Shown here: positions 26,417 to 35,995 of the stretch, piece by piece
Position numbering within the stretch: position 1 is the first letter of the stretch
Layout: every line of letters begins with the position of its first letter
Translations under genes and position numbers: made by a program
The notes under the pieces: model-generated
Seen by the model: the letters and a program-made list of their open reading frames with translations, nothing else
Database searches by the model: none
What the model was told of the DNA's origin: nothing
Assembly: GCA_903939755.1 (NCBI GenBank)
Contig: CAJAII010000036.1
Span: forward strand, 1-64,000
Reading direction: 5' to 3'
Source of the DNA: an uncultured Flavobacteriales bacterium
Lineage (GTDB): Bacteria > Bacteroidota > Bacteroidia > Flavobacteriales_D > Crocinitomicaceae
DNA: 64,000 nt

Positions 26417-26886
26417 TGGTTATTAATTGGGCAGGAGTTACTAGCGTTTTTTTATTAGCACTCTTTAAATTTATGTTTGCTCCTTTTACTGGAGTTCCAA
26501 TAGGTCTACATTATTATGAAACATACGTTGCGGCTGTTTCAGGAGGGATAATTAGTTCCGCATTTTTTTATTTTGGCAGTGATTTCCTCATGGAATTAAT
26601 TCAAAAAAAACGACTTAAAAAAGAGGCTGAATTAATTAATAATGGTGTAACCATAAAAACTAAAAAAAGAATAACCAAAACGAATCGATTTATTATTAAC
26701 TTAAAAACAAGGTTTGGCAAGTTGGGCATTTGTTTTTGGGCGCCTTTCTTTTTGTCTGTACCAATCGGGAGTTTTATAGTAGCCAAGTTTTATGGCCATG
26801 AGAAAAATACTTTTTTACTAGTGGTTTTAGGCATGCTATTAAATGCAACTATTACTACTTTTCTGGCATATGTCATTTTCAAATAA
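26416..26886 (+). CDS. Small membrane protein of unknown function in the upp operon
   Basis: 156 residues. Hydrophobic stretches at about 8-25, 35-52, 100-122 and 132-155 give roughly four helices around a very Lys-rich loop (LIQKKRLKKEAELI and KTKKRITKTNR). No recognised family. It starts on the last base of the upp stop (TAATG), and its 3' end overlaps the next gene by 17 bp, so all three are likely one transcript. Confidence 0.75.
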   Translation: MVINWAGVTSVFLLALFKFMFAPFTGVPIGLHYYETYVAAVSGGIISSAFFYFGSDFLMELIQKKRLKKEAELINNGVTIKTKKRITKTNRFIINLKTRFGKLGICFWAPFFLSVPIGSFIVAKFYGHEKNTFLLVVLGMLLNATITTFLAYVIFK

Positions 26887-27583
26887 ACATATTTTCTTTG
26901 ATCTCGATCGTACGTTGTGGGATTTTGATAGCAACTCAATTTTTGCATTAAATTTAATTTTAGAGCAAGAGGGATTGCTTGCAAAATGTTTTGGATTTGA
27001 TTCTTTTTATAAAGTCTATCATCAAAGAAATTCACTGCTTTGGAAAAAATATGGTAAAGGTAAATTGTCAAAAGAAGAACTCCGCTATGAGCGTTTTAGA
27101 TCAACATTAAAGGTTTTTAACGTAGTAGATGAAGAGCTAATCCGTAGAATAGGGGATGCTTATGTTGATATATCACCAAAACAAAAATTGCTTTTTCCGA
27201 ATGCTTTGAGTGTATTAGCAGATTTAAAATCCATGGGTTTTAACTTACACATTATAACAAATGGTTTTGTTGAGGTGCAATTTGAGAAATTGGAAAATGC
27301 AGGGCTCTCGCCGTTTTTTGATGTGATAGTTTGCTCTGAACACATCGGATTTAATAAGCCTCATCCGAATATCTTTAATCATGCGATGCATGAAGCTAAA
27401 ACCAAAGGGAGCCATTCGTTAATGATCGGAGATGATTATCGCGCGGATATCTCTGGTGCCTTAAGTGCAGGTATGCATGCGATTTGGTTTGAACCTAATG
27501 AAAAAAACACCTTGAAATTTGAAAATCGAATTACTGATTTAATTGAAATCCCTCAGAAAGCAGCTCAATTGTTAAGTGCTTAA
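26870..27583 (+). CDS. HAD-superfamily hydrolase, YjjG-like nucleotidase
   Basis: 237 residues from ATG 26870 (MSFSNKHIFFDLDRTLWDFD); a longer frame from 26843 would add an unlikely hydrophobic extension. HAD motif I is DLDRTLWDFD, motif II is HIITNGF, the motif III Lys lies around FNKPHP, and motif IV is MIGDDYRADI. The DxDRTLWDF form with FNKPHPNIF resembles the YjjG family of 5'-nucleotidases that dephosphorylate dUMP, dTMP and modified pyrimidine nucleotides. This fits its place two genes after upp. Its stop overlaps the convergent rlmB-like gene by 4 bp. Confidence 0.85.
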   Translation: MSFSNKHIFFDLDRTLWDFDSNSIFALNLILEQEGLLAKCFGFDSFYKVYHQRNSLLWKKYGKGKLSKEELRYERFRSTLKVFNVVDEELIRRIGDAYVDISPKQKLLFPNALSVLADLKSMGFNLHIITNGFVEVQFEKLENAGLSPFFDVIVCSEHIGFNKPHPNIFNHAMHEAKTKGSHSLMIGDDYRADISGALSAGMHAIWFEPNEKNTLKFENRITDLIEIPQKAAQLLSA

Positions 27584-28362
27584 TCTTTTTTGAAAAGTAC
27601 TTCAGCTTCTTGACGCATCTTTTCATACATCACAATTCCAGCTGCAACACTTACGTTTAACGAAGCAATTTCTCCTTTCATTGGAATGCGTAATCTGGCA
27701 TCAGACATGGAAATTAAATCCGATGTAATACCACTCTCTTCCGATCCGAAAAGCAATGCCATTGGTCCGCGAAGGTTAATGCTTTGGATGGGTACGCTTG
27801 CTTTTTCAGTACAAGCAATAATTCGCAAGCCTGATTGTTGAAGGTAGAACAAGGTGTTTTTTAATTGGTCTGTTTTACAAACAGTAATTCTATTTAATGC
27901 CCCAGCGGAAGCTTTCATGGCGTCTGCGGTTACTAAAGCGGAGCCTTTCGATGGAATTAAAATGGCATCAATCCCCTGGCATTCTGCCGTTCTAGCTATT
28001 GCGCCAAAATTTCGAACATCGGTGATTCTATCCAAAACGAGTATACAAGGTTTTTCTCCTTTTAGTAACATGTCATCAACAATAACTTGGATATCACCGT
28101 ATTCAATGGGTGATAAAAATGCAATTACGCCCTGATGATTTCCTGAACTTAAAGCATTGAGTTTTTCGATAGGAACAAATTGTAATTGATAGTCTTTATC
28201 TGCCAATTCCTTTTTTAACTCCATGAATAAGTCTTTATTCATGCCTTTTTGAATCAAAATCTTATTGATTTCACGTTCTGCTTGTATCGCTTCGATGACG
28301 GTACGAATTCCGAATATCACATCAGATTTTTCTTTTCGTATGAAGTTTCTTTCTCTTTCCAT
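27580..28362 (-). CDS. rlmB: TrmH/SpoU-family 23S rRNA 2'-O-methyltransferase (RlmB-like)
   Basis: 260 residues. An N-terminal substrate-binding domain (IFGIRTVIEAIQ...INKILIQKG) precedes a SPOUT methyltransferase domain with LVLDRITDVRNFGAIARTAE, LLFGSEESGI and LRIPMKGEIASLNVSVA. Together these three trefoil-knot motifs define the TrmH family. RlmB methylates G2251 of 23S rRNA in E. coli numbering; other family members modify tRNA, so the exact target is inferred from domain layout. It starts 2 bp after the OsmC gene and should be co-transcribed with it. Confidence 0.88.
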   Translation of the reverse strand: MERERNFIRKEKSDVIFGIRTVIEAIQAEREINKILIQKGMNKDLFMELKKELADKDYQLQFVPIEKLNALSSGNHQGVIAFLSPIEYGDIQVIVDDMLLKGEKPCILVLDRITDVRNFGAIARTAECQGIDAILIPSKGSALVTADAMKASAGALNRITVCKTDQLKNTLFYLQQSGLRIIACTEKASVPIQSINLRGPMALLFGSEESGITSDLISMSDARLRIPMKGEIASLNVSVAAGIVMYEKMRQEAEVLFKKD

Positions 28363-28364
28363 TA

Positions 28365-28763
28365 TTAACTAAAAATATATTCAATTTCCACATTTCCTTC
28401 CAAAGTAAGGTGAACAGGACACGTTTTTCCTGCTGCAATTGCTTTTTTTAAGGTGATGTCATCCCAATTGTTGCCTGAAAAATCGAATCTTATGTTGATT
28501 CGCGCAATTTTCCTAGGTGCGCTTGACATTATTTTTTCAACTTTTGCGCTACAATGTTCAAAAGGTATGTTGTGTTGTTGGCAGTAGATACCAACAATGG
28601 TTATAAAACAAGATGCCAACGATGTAGCCATTAAATCAGTTGGTGAGAATGCGGCTCCTTTTCCAAAATTGTCGATTGGCGCATCGGTAATAATCTTACT
28701 TCCCGACTTGTGGGTGCATTCGGTACTAAGATTTCCTAAATAGTTAACAGTTGAAATTTCCAT
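28365..28763 (-). CDS. OsmC/Ohr-family protein
   Basis: 132 residues. The two family Cys are Cys52 (MATSLASCFIT) and Cys115 (GKTCPVHLTL), with FSPTDLMA before the first. OsmC-like proteins reduce organic hydroperoxides in the cytoplasm with this Cys pair. The gene is the first of a two-gene unit with the rlmB-like gene (2 bp apart). Confidence 0.9.
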   Translation of the reverse strand: MEISTVNYLGNLSTECTHKSGSKIITDAPIDNFGKGAAFSPTDLMATSLASCFITIVGIYCQQHNIPFEHCSAKVEKIMSSAPRKIARINIRFDFSGNNWDDITLKKAIAAGKTCPVHLTLEGNVEIEYIFS

Positions 28764-28777
28764 TGCTTACAATATCA

Positions 28778-28785
28778 CAAAGATA
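28778..28785 (-). promoter_or_regulatory. Candidate -7 element for the OsmC/rlmB unit
   Basis: TATCTTTG on the minus strand is an exact TAnnTTTG match 15 bp upstream of the OsmC start codon. No clear -33 TTTG at the right distance was seen, so the support is partial and the leader would be very short. Confidence 0.35.
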
Positions 28786-28876
28786 CTGCTTTTTAATCTC
28801 GGTTTTTGGCATTAATTAAAAGTAATCACTCAAAAAATAGTGGTAATTCGTGAACTTTTACGAATTTTGTTCTCGC

Positions 28877-29743
28877 ATGAATGATAAAACATTAGAAACT
28901 GAACGATTGAAAAAGCCTAGTTGGTTGAGGGTTAAGCTTCCAATTGGTGAGAATTATCGCAAAGTTAGAAGGTTGGTCGACGAACATAAATTGCATACCA
29001 TTTGTGAAAGTGGAAGCTGTCCTAATATGGGAGAATGTTGGGGAGAGGGAACAGCAACCTTTATGATTTTAGGGAATATTTGTACTCGTTCATGTGGATT
29101 TTGTGCTGTTCAAACGGGCAGGCCTGAAGAGGTGGATGAATTCGAGCCTGGCAGAGTAGCCAATAGTGTTAAGATAATGGGGGTAAAGCATGCGGTTATA
29201 ACTTCGGTTGATCGCGATGATTTAAAAGATGGCGGTTCCTCCATTTGGGTGCAAACTATTAAAGCGATTCGAGTACAATCTCCTCAAACGACCATGGAAA
29301 CGCTCATCCCAGACTTTGCCGGTAAGTGGGAAAATTTACAGCGAATAATTGAAATAGCTCCCGAGATTGTTTCCCATAATTTGGAAACGGTGCGTAGACT
29401 TACCAAGGAAGTTAGAATTCAAGCAAAATACGATAGGAGCTTAGAATTGCTCTTTAGACTAAAAAAAGGGGGCATGCGGACTAAATCTGGTGTAATGTTA
29501 GGTTTGGGAGAAACACCTGAAGAGGTTATAGAAACAATGGAAGATCTTGTGAATGTTCAAGTGGATGTACTCACTCTAGGTCAATACCTTCAACCGACAC
29601 CAAAACACTTACCTGTAAAAGAATTTATCACGCCAGCGCAATTTGCCTTTTACAAGGAATTGGGTCTAAAAATGGGATTTAAATACGTGGAATCCGGACC
29701 ATTAGTAAGGTCTTCTTATCATGCTGAAAAACACTTGTTTTAA
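28877..29743 (+). CDS. lipA: Lipoyl synthase
   Basis: About 288 residues from ATG 28877 ([21 protein letters not shown]); a GTG at 28850 would add nine atypical residues. The auxiliary 4Fe-4S cluster motif is [12 protein letters not shown] and the radical-SAM cluster motif is [18 protein letters not shown] and [12 protein letters not shown] follow, with the C-terminal [11 protein letters not shown]. It inserts two sulfurs into octanoyl groups on lipoyl domains, such as the E2 protein encoded at about 60-61 kb. Single gene, divergent from the OsmC unit. Confidence 0.96.
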   Translation: MNDKTLETERLKKPSWLRVKLPIGENYRKVRRLVDEHKLHTICESGSCPNMGECWGEGTATFMILGNICTRSCGFCAVQTGRPEEVDEFEPGRVANSVKIMGVKHAVITSVDRDDLKDGGSSIWVQTIKAIRVQSPQTTMETLIPDFAGKWENLQRIIEIAPEIVSHNLETVRRLTKEVRIQAKYDRSLELLFRLKKGGMRTKSGVMLGLGETPEEVIETMEDLVNVQVDVLTLGQYLQPTPKHLPVKEFITPAQFAFYKELGLKMGFKYVESGPLVRSSYHAEKHLF

Positions 29744-29816
29744 TCAAGCTTTTCAAATCCTTTAATATTTCCTAAAAATCTTGTTAAATTATAATTAATT
29801 AAAAACAATTTTACAT

Positions 29817-29824
29817 TATATTTG
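29817..29824 (+). promoter_or_regulatory. Candidate -7 element TATATTTG
   Basis: An exact TAnnTTTG match 30 bp upstream of ATG 29855. It overlaps the TTG that would begin a longer reading frame, which argues that 29855 is the true start. No clear -33 element. Confidence 0.45.
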
Positions 29825-29854
29825 TCTTTGATACAATACACAAAATTTACTATT

Positions 29855-32782
29855 ATGAATAAAAAGTATTTGTTAATTGGTTCGGTTGCAATTATCGCTT
29901 CAGTGAGTGCCCTACTAATGGCTCCTTGGTCAAAATTAACTTCTCCTTCTGCCTACCAATCAAATGGTTTCACATTTTTGAATGAAACAAAATCAGATGA
30001 TGCTGCTGAATGGATGAAAGCAAGATATATTGATGTAACTACTGGTCAGCCTGTTACAGCAGAAGTGCTCGCTCAAATCCAACAGGAAATTGGCAAGATG
30101 AAAACGTCAAAGACGATCAGTTTTACCGAGCAAGGTCCTGACAATATTGGTGGGCGAACGCGTGCCATTCAACCAGATAGAACAAATATTAATCGTGTTT
30201 GGGCTGGAGGTGTTTCTGGTGGTTTATTCGTTTCACTGAACAAAGGAAACGTTTGGACGCGCGTTAATGAGTACATTGCTGCTGGAGCGAATCCATACAT
30301 TTCTAGTATGACCCAAACCCCAGATGGCACCTTGTATGTTGCTACGGGATCGAATCAAGAAGGTTGGAATGGTAATGGAGTTTGGTACTCAACTGATTTT
30401 GGGTTGACTTGGGCATCTATTCCAGGTGTTACTAATTGTACTGAAATCGTTAGCTCTGATGCCGATAATTATGTTTTCATGGCAACTGCTTCTGGTCTGA
30501 GAAAATGGAAAGTAGGAGATCCTTCAATGACAACAGTTCCAGCCGCTTCAGGTGGTTGCTTTGCATTACAAATTTCTAAAGATGGACAAGTTATTATTGC
30601 ATCTTATGGATCAAGCAAAGTGTTTGTTTCTACGGATGGAGGACTTAGTTTTTCGGATAAATCCGGAACTGTAGCCAATAACCTTGTTCCAACTGGTGCT
30701 GGAAGAATTGAATTTGCGGTTTCAGCTATCAAAAATTCTTCTAATAACTACTCGTTATATGCCGTTAGAACGAATAGCAATCTTTTAAGTATGCATGTTT
30801 CTCACGATGAAGGTCAGACTTGGTATCAAATCGTGGGTGCTTCTGGGCCTCCAAATGAGTTTGATATATACCGTGATCAAGGTACTTACAATTCAATAGT
30901 TTCTGTAAAGCCAACCGATCCGGAACATATTCTTATCGGTGGTATTGATATTTGGAAGTGGAACCAAACAGTAAATAATCCTCCTTCTGGTGGATTTGAA
31001 AAAATAAGTCAGTGGTTTGTTAATCCTAATAGCCCCATATATGTTCACGCAGACAACCATGAAATGAAGTGGGATGCGAATAACAGATTGTATATTGGTA
31101 ACGATGGCGGTGTAAATGTATCCAATGATTTTGGTGAAATTTGGTATCCAACGAATAGAGGGTACAATGTCACTCAGTTTTATGGTATTGCTTTCGACAG
31201 AGATGGAGCGGTAATGGGAGGAGCACAAGATAATGGAACACTTTACAATGACCATACAATGTCTACTTTCCAGCAATTTACTGAAATTGGTGGTGGGGAT
31301 GGTTTTGAATGTGAAATATCTTACTTCAATCCTAAAGTAATTTTTTCTTCTGTTTATTATAATTCTATCCGTCGGTCTGGTGATAAAGGTGTTACATCTA
31401 CTGCTTTTGAACCCGCTTTGCCAGGAACGTATGCTGATCCGGGAACAGAGGGTTCTATACACCCATTCCATACTGAATTTGTATTAGGTGAATACTACGA
31501 CTTAAATTCACAAGATTCCGTCAATTTCATTGCGACTAAGAACTACGAAACAGGTGATATTATTCGAGTTGCAAGTACTTCTTCCGGCGATTCAATCACG
31601 GTAATTGCCTCATCAAATCTTTATTTTGATGACACCTTAGCCTACAATCCTGCCTTAACGGTAGGTGCTATGAATTATGGGCAGAATGTTGCGACTGGGG
31701 AACTTGTAGAAATGGGGACTGATACTGTTATTTACAATGTTGCTTGGGATACACTTCGAGTTCAAGACCCTTATCAATCTTGGTTTTTAGTGTATGTAAA
31801 CATAAATGGTGGTGAATTATGGGGTACGAGAAATGCACTTCGTTTGTCAACTACTTTTGTGAATTGGGTGTGTGTTGCCAAGGGAATTGGTGCAGGTGGA
31901 TTTAGTAATGTTGACATTGAATTTTCTAAAAACTTAGAGCATTGTTATGTATCTGCAGGTTCTGGTGTATGGCGTATTGATGGTTTAGGTAGTGTTTATT
32001 CTAGTGACCCCTTATTTAATGATAAAGTCGCCTATGTCGGAACAGGTGCCGGTGCCACGACGCCAACTTATACAACGGCCACAAAAATAACGACAACTTC
32101 TTATGAAGGACTTGCTATTAATCCTGTCAATGCAAATGACATTGTTCTTTTTGCTGGATTTAATGGCGTAAACAAACGTTCTTTGAATGCTACGTCTGCC
32201 GTTCCTACATTTACATCTTTAGGTGCTGTAACTAGTCCAGGTGTTGCATGTTACGACGGTATTATTGATCGTGATGATTCCGATATTATAGTTGTTGGAA
32301 CTTCAAGTGGTGTTTTTGTAACGGAAAATGGTGGTGCTTCATGGGATTATTCTTCAGCAGGATTTGAAGGAACGCCGGTTTACGAAGTAAGACAATCTTG
32401 GAGAACTTTTGAAGAAGGGAATAATAGACCTGGAGAAATCTATATCGGAACATTCGGAAGAGGAATTTGGAGCTCTGCTGCTTATTTAGGTATTGGGGAT
32501 AATAATTCAAGTTCGGGTGAAAACTTTAAAACGAAAATGAAGACGTATCCAAATCCAACTAATAATTCTACTACTTTGTCTTTCAATTTAGCAAAATCAG
32601 GATCGGTTTCAGCTCAGGTATATTCAATTACTGGTCGATTAATAAAAACAGTAGTAGATCAGAATAGACCAGCTGGAGAAAACACTTTATTTATTGACGG
32701 TGATGATATTCCAAATGGAACTTACATCATTAAATTTGTTTCAGGTAAACAAGTGGAGTCTGTTAAATTTATAAAAATGTAA
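29855..32782 (+). CDS. Large secreted beta-propeller protein with T9SS type A sorting domain
   Basis: About 975 residues from ATG 29855 (MNKKYLLIGSVAIIASVSALL, export signal). The body has BNR/sortilin-like repeats: SLNKGNVWTRVN, YSTDFGLTWASI, VSTDGGLSFSDKSG, VSHDEGQTWYQI, VSNDFGEIWYPT and TENGGASWDYSS, i.e. Asp-box S-x-D-x-G-x-x-W motifs of six- to eight-bladed propellers. The last ~80 residues (MKTYPNPTNNSTTLSFNL, SITGRLIK, NGTYIIKF, VKFIKM) are a type A T9SS sorting domain, so the protein is exported through the outer membrane and probably anchored. Substrate unknown; glycan binding or hydrolysis is possible but no catalytic motif was seen. Confidence 0.88.
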   Translation: MNKKYLLIGSVAIIASVSALLMAPWSKLTSPSAYQSNGFTFLNETKSDDAAEWMKARYIDVTTGQPVTAEVLAQIQQEIGKMKTSKTISFTEQGPDNIGGRTRAIQPDRTNINRVWAGGVSGGLFVSLNKGNVWTRVNEYIAAGANPYISSMTQTPDGTLYVATGSNQEGWNGNGVWYSTDFGLTWASIPGVTNCTEIVSSDADNYVFMATASGLRKWKVGDPSMTTVPAASGGCFALQISKDGQVIIASYGSSKVFVSTDGGLSFSDKSGTVANNLVPTGAGRIEFAVSAIKNSSNNYSLYAVRTNSNLLSMHVSHDEGQTWYQIVGASGPPNEFDIYRDQGTYNSIVSVKPTDPEHILIGGIDIWKWNQTVNNPPSGGFEKISQWFVNPNSPIYVHADNHEMKWDANNRLYIGNDGGVNVSNDFGEIWYPTNRGYNVTQFYGIAFDRDGAVMGGAQDNGTLYNDHTMSTFQQFTEIGGGDGFECEISYFNPKVIFSSVYYNSIRRSGDKGVTSTAFEPALPGTYADPGTEGSIHPFHTEFVLGEYYDLNSQDSVNFIATKNYETGDIIRVASTSSGDSITVIASSNLYFDDTLAYNPALTVGAMNYGQNVATGELVEMGTDTVIYNVAWDTLRVQDPYQSWFLVYVNINGGELWGTRNALRLSTTFVNWVCVAKGIGAGGFSNVDIEFSKNLEHCYVSAGSGVWRIDGLGSVYSSDPLFNDKVAYVGTGAGATTPTYTTATKITTTSYEGLAINPVNANDIVLFAGFNGVNKRSLNATSAVPTFTSLGAVTSPGVACYDGIIDRDDSDIIVVGTSSGVFVTENGGASWDYSSAGFEGTPVYEVRQSWRTFEEGNNRPGEIYIGTFGRGIWSSAAYLGIGDNNSSSGENFKTKMKTYPNPTNNSTTLSFNLAKSGSVSAQVYSITGRLIKTVVDQNRPAGENTLFIDGDDIPNGTYIIKFVSGKQVESVKFIKM

Positions 32783-32797
32783 TTTTATTATTAAGAT

Positions 32798-32824
32798 AAA
32801 AGGCGGCCTTGGTCGCCTTTTTTT
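32798..32824 (+). terminator. Intrinsic terminator
   Basis: AAAAGGCG (32798-32805) pairs with CGCCTTTT (32814-32821) and runs into more T. It ends the large T9SS cargo gene 15 bp after its stop. Confidence 0.85.
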
Positions 32825-32838
32825 ATGCCCTAATTTTA

Positions 32839-33408
32839 TTAGGCTTTCATATGCGCTTGGCAAATGTTGTAGAAGTTTTGAAATAGGATCATGCCGCTAT
32901 TACCAGACACCTCTGGATGAAATTGAACACCATAAACTAATTTCTTTTGATGACGCATCATTTCGTTAACACATGCATCTGAGGTGGCTAATAAATCAAA
33001 TCCTGGTGGAATTGAAATACTCTCGCAATGGTCTTCCATCATAGAAAATGAAGTGGGAAGTTTATCCAAAAAATCATCGTCGATTAGTATTTCTATTTCT
33101 TGCCAATCTCTATCTTCGCGTATGCGAGATGGGTAAGCGCCAAATAACATTCCTATTAATTGGTGGCCAAAACAAATGCCCATGATGGGAATTTTGAGCT
33201 CTTTTAACCATTGAAATTTGGAAAGATATATTTCCATGTTAATTTCAGTTATTAATAGTGGAGCACCGGATAATATAATCCCCTTACATGATTCAATTGA
33301 ATCAATGTTAAGTTCCATTAATGGAATGGTCAAATAATCATCTAACTCGTTAATACAGTCTTCAATGAATGGTGTCTTTTGACTTCCACAGTCTACAATT
33401 AAAATCAT
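32839..33408 (-). CDS. Class I glutamine amidotransferase (GMP-synthase-N-like)
   Basis: About 189 residues from ATG 33408 (MILIVDCGSQKTPFIED); the longer frame from 33468 lies inside the upstream gene. The nucleophile elbow is GICFGHQLIG and the catalytic His/Glu are in VQFHPEVSG, the standard class I triad. It is a stand-alone glutaminase domain, like archaeal GuaA subunit A or orphan amidotransferases, so it needs a partner to use the ammonia; none is visible here. It starts 2 bp after the YrdC-type gene, so the two are co-transcribed. Confidence 0.82.
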   Translation of the reverse strand: MILIVDCGSQKTPFIEDCINELDDYLTIPLMELNIDSIESCKGIILSGAPLLITEINMEIYLSKFQWLKELKIPIMGICFGHQLIGMLFGAYPSRIREDRDWQEIEILIDDDFLDKLPTSFSMMEDHCESISIPPGFDLLATSDACVNEMMRHQKKLVYGVQFHPEVSGNSGMILFQNFYNICQAHMKA

Positions 33409-33410
33409 TA

Positions 33411-34028
33411 TTATTCGCTTAATATCCCTAGCCCTTGTCGCGTAATATTCGCATTTCCTTCTGTACAATCGACAATGGTAGAATGGGTTAACAGTCCTAT
33501 TCCTCCTAATACGATGACATCAATTTTATCCGAAAAATGCTCATAAATTTCTGAGGGATCTGAATAATACACCCTGATTTCATCTTCTATGTGATGTAAG
33601 GAAGTGGACGCCAATGGTTGCCCCAATGCAGCTAGAATAGCATCCAGGATTGCATTGTCTGATATCCGCATTCCAATCTCTGTTTTCGAAGAGGAAAATA
33701 ACTTGGCAACTTGCGTATTGGCTTTTAATATAAATGTAAATGGACCAGGAAGATTGTTCTTTAGTAAACGAAATATGGGTCTTTCAATTGGAGCAGTGTA
33801 TGCCGCTAATTGAGAAAAGTCATGAAACAAAAGAGAAAACTTAAGTTTATTTAATTTTTCATTCTTAAATAATGCTAAACTGTTTAATCCTTTTGGTGAA
33901 TGAAGATTGCAAACAACGGCATAAATTGTATCTGTAGGAACGATGGCTAAACCACCAGCTAGTAAATGTTTGACTACCTGATTAATTTTTCGAGTGTCTA
34001 TTGATTTTGGATCGAGTTCAATAATCAT
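33411..34028 (-). CDS. YrdC/Sua5/YciO-family protein
   Basis: 205 residues. The N-terminal GGLAIVPTDTIYAVVC is the ATP/threonine-binding motif of this family; KLNKLKFSLLFHDFSQLAAY and PGPFTFIL follow in the usual order, and QPLASTSLH matches the SxN region. TsaC/Sua5 proteins make threonylcarbamoyl-AMP for the t6A37 tRNA modification. The spacing and the shortened K-rich motif look more like the YciO branch, whose role is less clear. Overlaps its upstream neighbour by 4 bp. Confidence 0.82.
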   Translation of the reverse strand: MIIELDPKSIDTRKINQVVKHLLAGGLAIVPTDTIYAVVCNLHSPKGLNSLALFKNEKLNKLKFSLLFHDFSQLAAYTAPIERPIFRLLKNNLPGPFTFILKANTQVAKLFSSSKTEIGMRISDNAILDAILAALGQPLASTSLHHIEDEIRVYYSDPSEIYEHFSDKIDVIVLGGIGLLTHSTIVDCTEGNANITRQGLGILSE

Positions 34029-35131
34029 AGTTTATTGATTTTACATGAAATTGCTAAATGATCACTATAGATTTCTTTTTGAATCTTAAATCCAGTAGAC
34101 GATAAATTGGGTGAATGAAAGATATAATCTATTCTTCCTGCTGGAAGTCTTCCGTTATAGGTTCTGCCAATTCCCCAGGATGAATTTCGGAAGGCATCAA
34201 CTAACAATCGGTCGAATTGATTATAGGTATACGACATCGGCGTATCGTTAAAATCACCGCAAACAATAGCAGGATATGGAGATGTATTCATGTGTACTAT
34301 TATTCTTCTTGATTGTTCTGCCCTTTTTTGAAATGCGAGTTTTAATTTTCTAACAATATTTAAAACTAACTCCTTTCTAGATGAATTTTCCTTATCGGTT
34401 CCTTCTTCTATGTAATTACTTAATTTAATTGATTGTAAGTGAACATTGTAAATTCTAAATGTATCCTTATTTTTTACGATATCTGCGAATATGCAATAAT
34501 TAAAATCACTACCACTTTGTGAGTCGAAAATCACATCGCCTTTTGCGATCATTGGATATTTGGAGAAAATTGCAACACCAAAATTTTGTCGTCCTTTCTT
34601 TTTGTGTGCAGTGCGTTCATGATAATCTATCATGCTTAAGGCATTCGTCAAAGAATCAAAAGTTTCAAATTTTGTTGGTTTATCTTGGCGATAATATTCT
34701 TGAAAACAAGCAACATCAGGACTTTCAGACCTTAAATATTTAAATATGTTATTGCGAATTGTGTAGGAGTTCTCTTCGTAAATTCCGAAAAGCCGCACAT
34801 TATAACTCAAGATTGATAAGGAATTCGCCGGGTTTGTTTCCAAATTAATAAGGTGGAAGGCAAATGTCCTAAAATGAAGTTTTCCACCGATTAATAGGAT
34901 AAAAAGACAAAAAACCGCCCATTTTGACCTTAAAATCGCCCAAAACACTAAAAGTGATAAGGTGGCTATAGCGAAAATTGGGTAGCAAATTCCAAAAAAT
35001 GGCAATATGGTAATCGTATTTGGATGAAAATAGGGTGCAATGTAGCTCAGTAATAAACACAACAACGTAAAAGTGGTTAGGACTTTGAAAATAATAGAAA
35101 GGACCCTGAACCTTTTTTTGTTACTTTCCAT
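34025..35131 (-). CDS. Membrane-anchored endonuclease/exonuclease/phosphatase-family hydrolase
   Basis: 368 residues. Three membrane helices at the N-terminus (about 12-32, 40-60 and 70-85) are followed by an EEP domain: ILSYNVRLFG, CFQEYYRQD, VCGDFNDTP and RIDYIFHSP, with the terminal SDHLAI His. These residues bind the metal and catalyse phosphodiester or phosphomonoester cleavage. The domain should face the periplasm (inference). The 5' end overlaps the preceding rhomboid gene by 11 bp, and the 3' end overlaps the YrdC-type gene by 4 bp. Confidence 0.88.
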   Translation of the reverse strand: MESNKKRFRVLSIIFKVLTTFTLLCLLLSYIAPYFHPNTITILPFFGICYPIFAIATLSLLVFWAILRSKWAVFCLFILLIGGKLHFRTFAFHLINLETNPANSLSILSYNVRLFGIYEENSYTIRNNIFKYLRSESPDVACFQEYYRQDKPTKFETFDSLTNALSMIDYHERTAHKKKGRQNFGVAIFSKYPMIAKGDVIFDSQSGSDFNYCIFADIVKNKDTFRIYNVHLQSIKLSNYIEEGTDKENSSRKELVLNIVRKLKLAFQKRAEQSRRIIVHMNTSPYPAIVCGDFNDTPMSYTYNQFDRLLVDAFRNSSWGIGRTYNGRLPAGRIDYIFHSPNLSSTGFKIQKEIYSDHLAISCKINKL

Positions 35132-35993
35132 TTTTACTTTGTTTAAAAAGGAAGTCTTTTTCTTGCTTTGTTAATGATTCATATCCGCCTTTCGATATTT
35201 TGTCTAAGATCATATCTGTTTGTATTTGTTGCTCTCTCCGTTCTTGGTTATAGTCTTCATTTGATTTAAATCGCCTCTTGGACTGCTGGTTTTTACTGGT
35301 TCCAAATTTACCGTTTAAAAGAGAAGTAAATCCTGTTCCTATTCGTTTAAGTAATGAGCTATTCTGAACAGATAACACACCGAATATTGCGCCCCCCAAG
35401 TGTGCGAAATGAGCGATACCATCGTTTTTACCTATTCCAATAATATCTTGAATTAGAAAAAATAAGGCTACGAAATACAGTCGAATAGAAAACCGTCCAA
35501 ACAGTTGAACTTTCATATTTGGACTATGGAATGCTACGGCTACAAATATGGCCATAATAGATCCGCTTGCACCCACAACCAAACTAGATTCTTTCAAGGG
35601 GAAAAATAGTGATTGAATTGCTATTTCTGCTATTCCGCCAAAAAATCCTCCTAGTATGTAGGTAAATATTAGGCTTTTCCCATGAAATATATCTTCGTAA
35701 ATTTTACCTGCGAAATATAAAAACACCATGTTAAACAGCAAATGTATAAAGTCGAAATGCGAAAAAATACTGGTTAATATTCCCCAAGGATGCTGCATCA
35801 AACCACCAAGATTGGGATTTAATGAGAATACCAAATAAATAATGTCAACAGATGATCCGCTAAGCCTACATTTTGCAAGCCATATTTGTATAAGAATAAA
35901 AACTGCTACATTAATAATTATGAGTCGGTGCGTCATCCTCCCTTTAAGAAGCTCATGTTTTAATTCTGATAAAAAATTACGGTTACTTTCCAT
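35121..35993 (-). CDS. Rhomboid-family intramembrane serine protease (second of a pair)
   Basis: 290 residues. Six or so membrane helices; catalytic GASGS at 141-145 (Ser143) and AHLGG at 197-201 (His198) form the dyad. HFDFIHLLFNM matches the conserved rhomboid loop/helix 2 HxxxHxxxN motif. The cytoplasmic C-terminal ~80 residues are charged (NQQSKRRFKSNEDYNQERRE) and end in a Lys-rich tail. It would cut single-pass membrane proteins within the membrane. It starts 2 bp after its paralogue. Confidence 0.92.
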   Translation of the reverse strand: MESNRNFLSELKHELLKGRMTHRLIIINVAVFILIQIWLAKCRLSGSSVDIIYLVFSLNPNLGGLMQHPWGILTSIFSHFDFIHLLFNMVFLYFAGKIYEDIFHGKSLIFTYILGGFFGGIAEIAIQSLFFPLKESSLVVGASGSIMAIFVAVAFHSPNMKVQLFGRFSIRLYFVALFFLIQDIIGIGKNDGIAHFAHLGGAIFGVLSVQNSSLLKRIGTGFTSLLNGKFGTSKNQQSKRRFKSNEDYNQERREQQIQTDMILDKISKGGYESLTKQEKDFLFKQSKNGK

Positions 35994-35995
35994 GA

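Noticed and set aside
30893-31471. 192-codon minus-strand ORF inside the T9SS propeller gene
   Set aside because: It is antisense to a gene with clear Asp-box repeats; its own translation is low-complexity with no motif.
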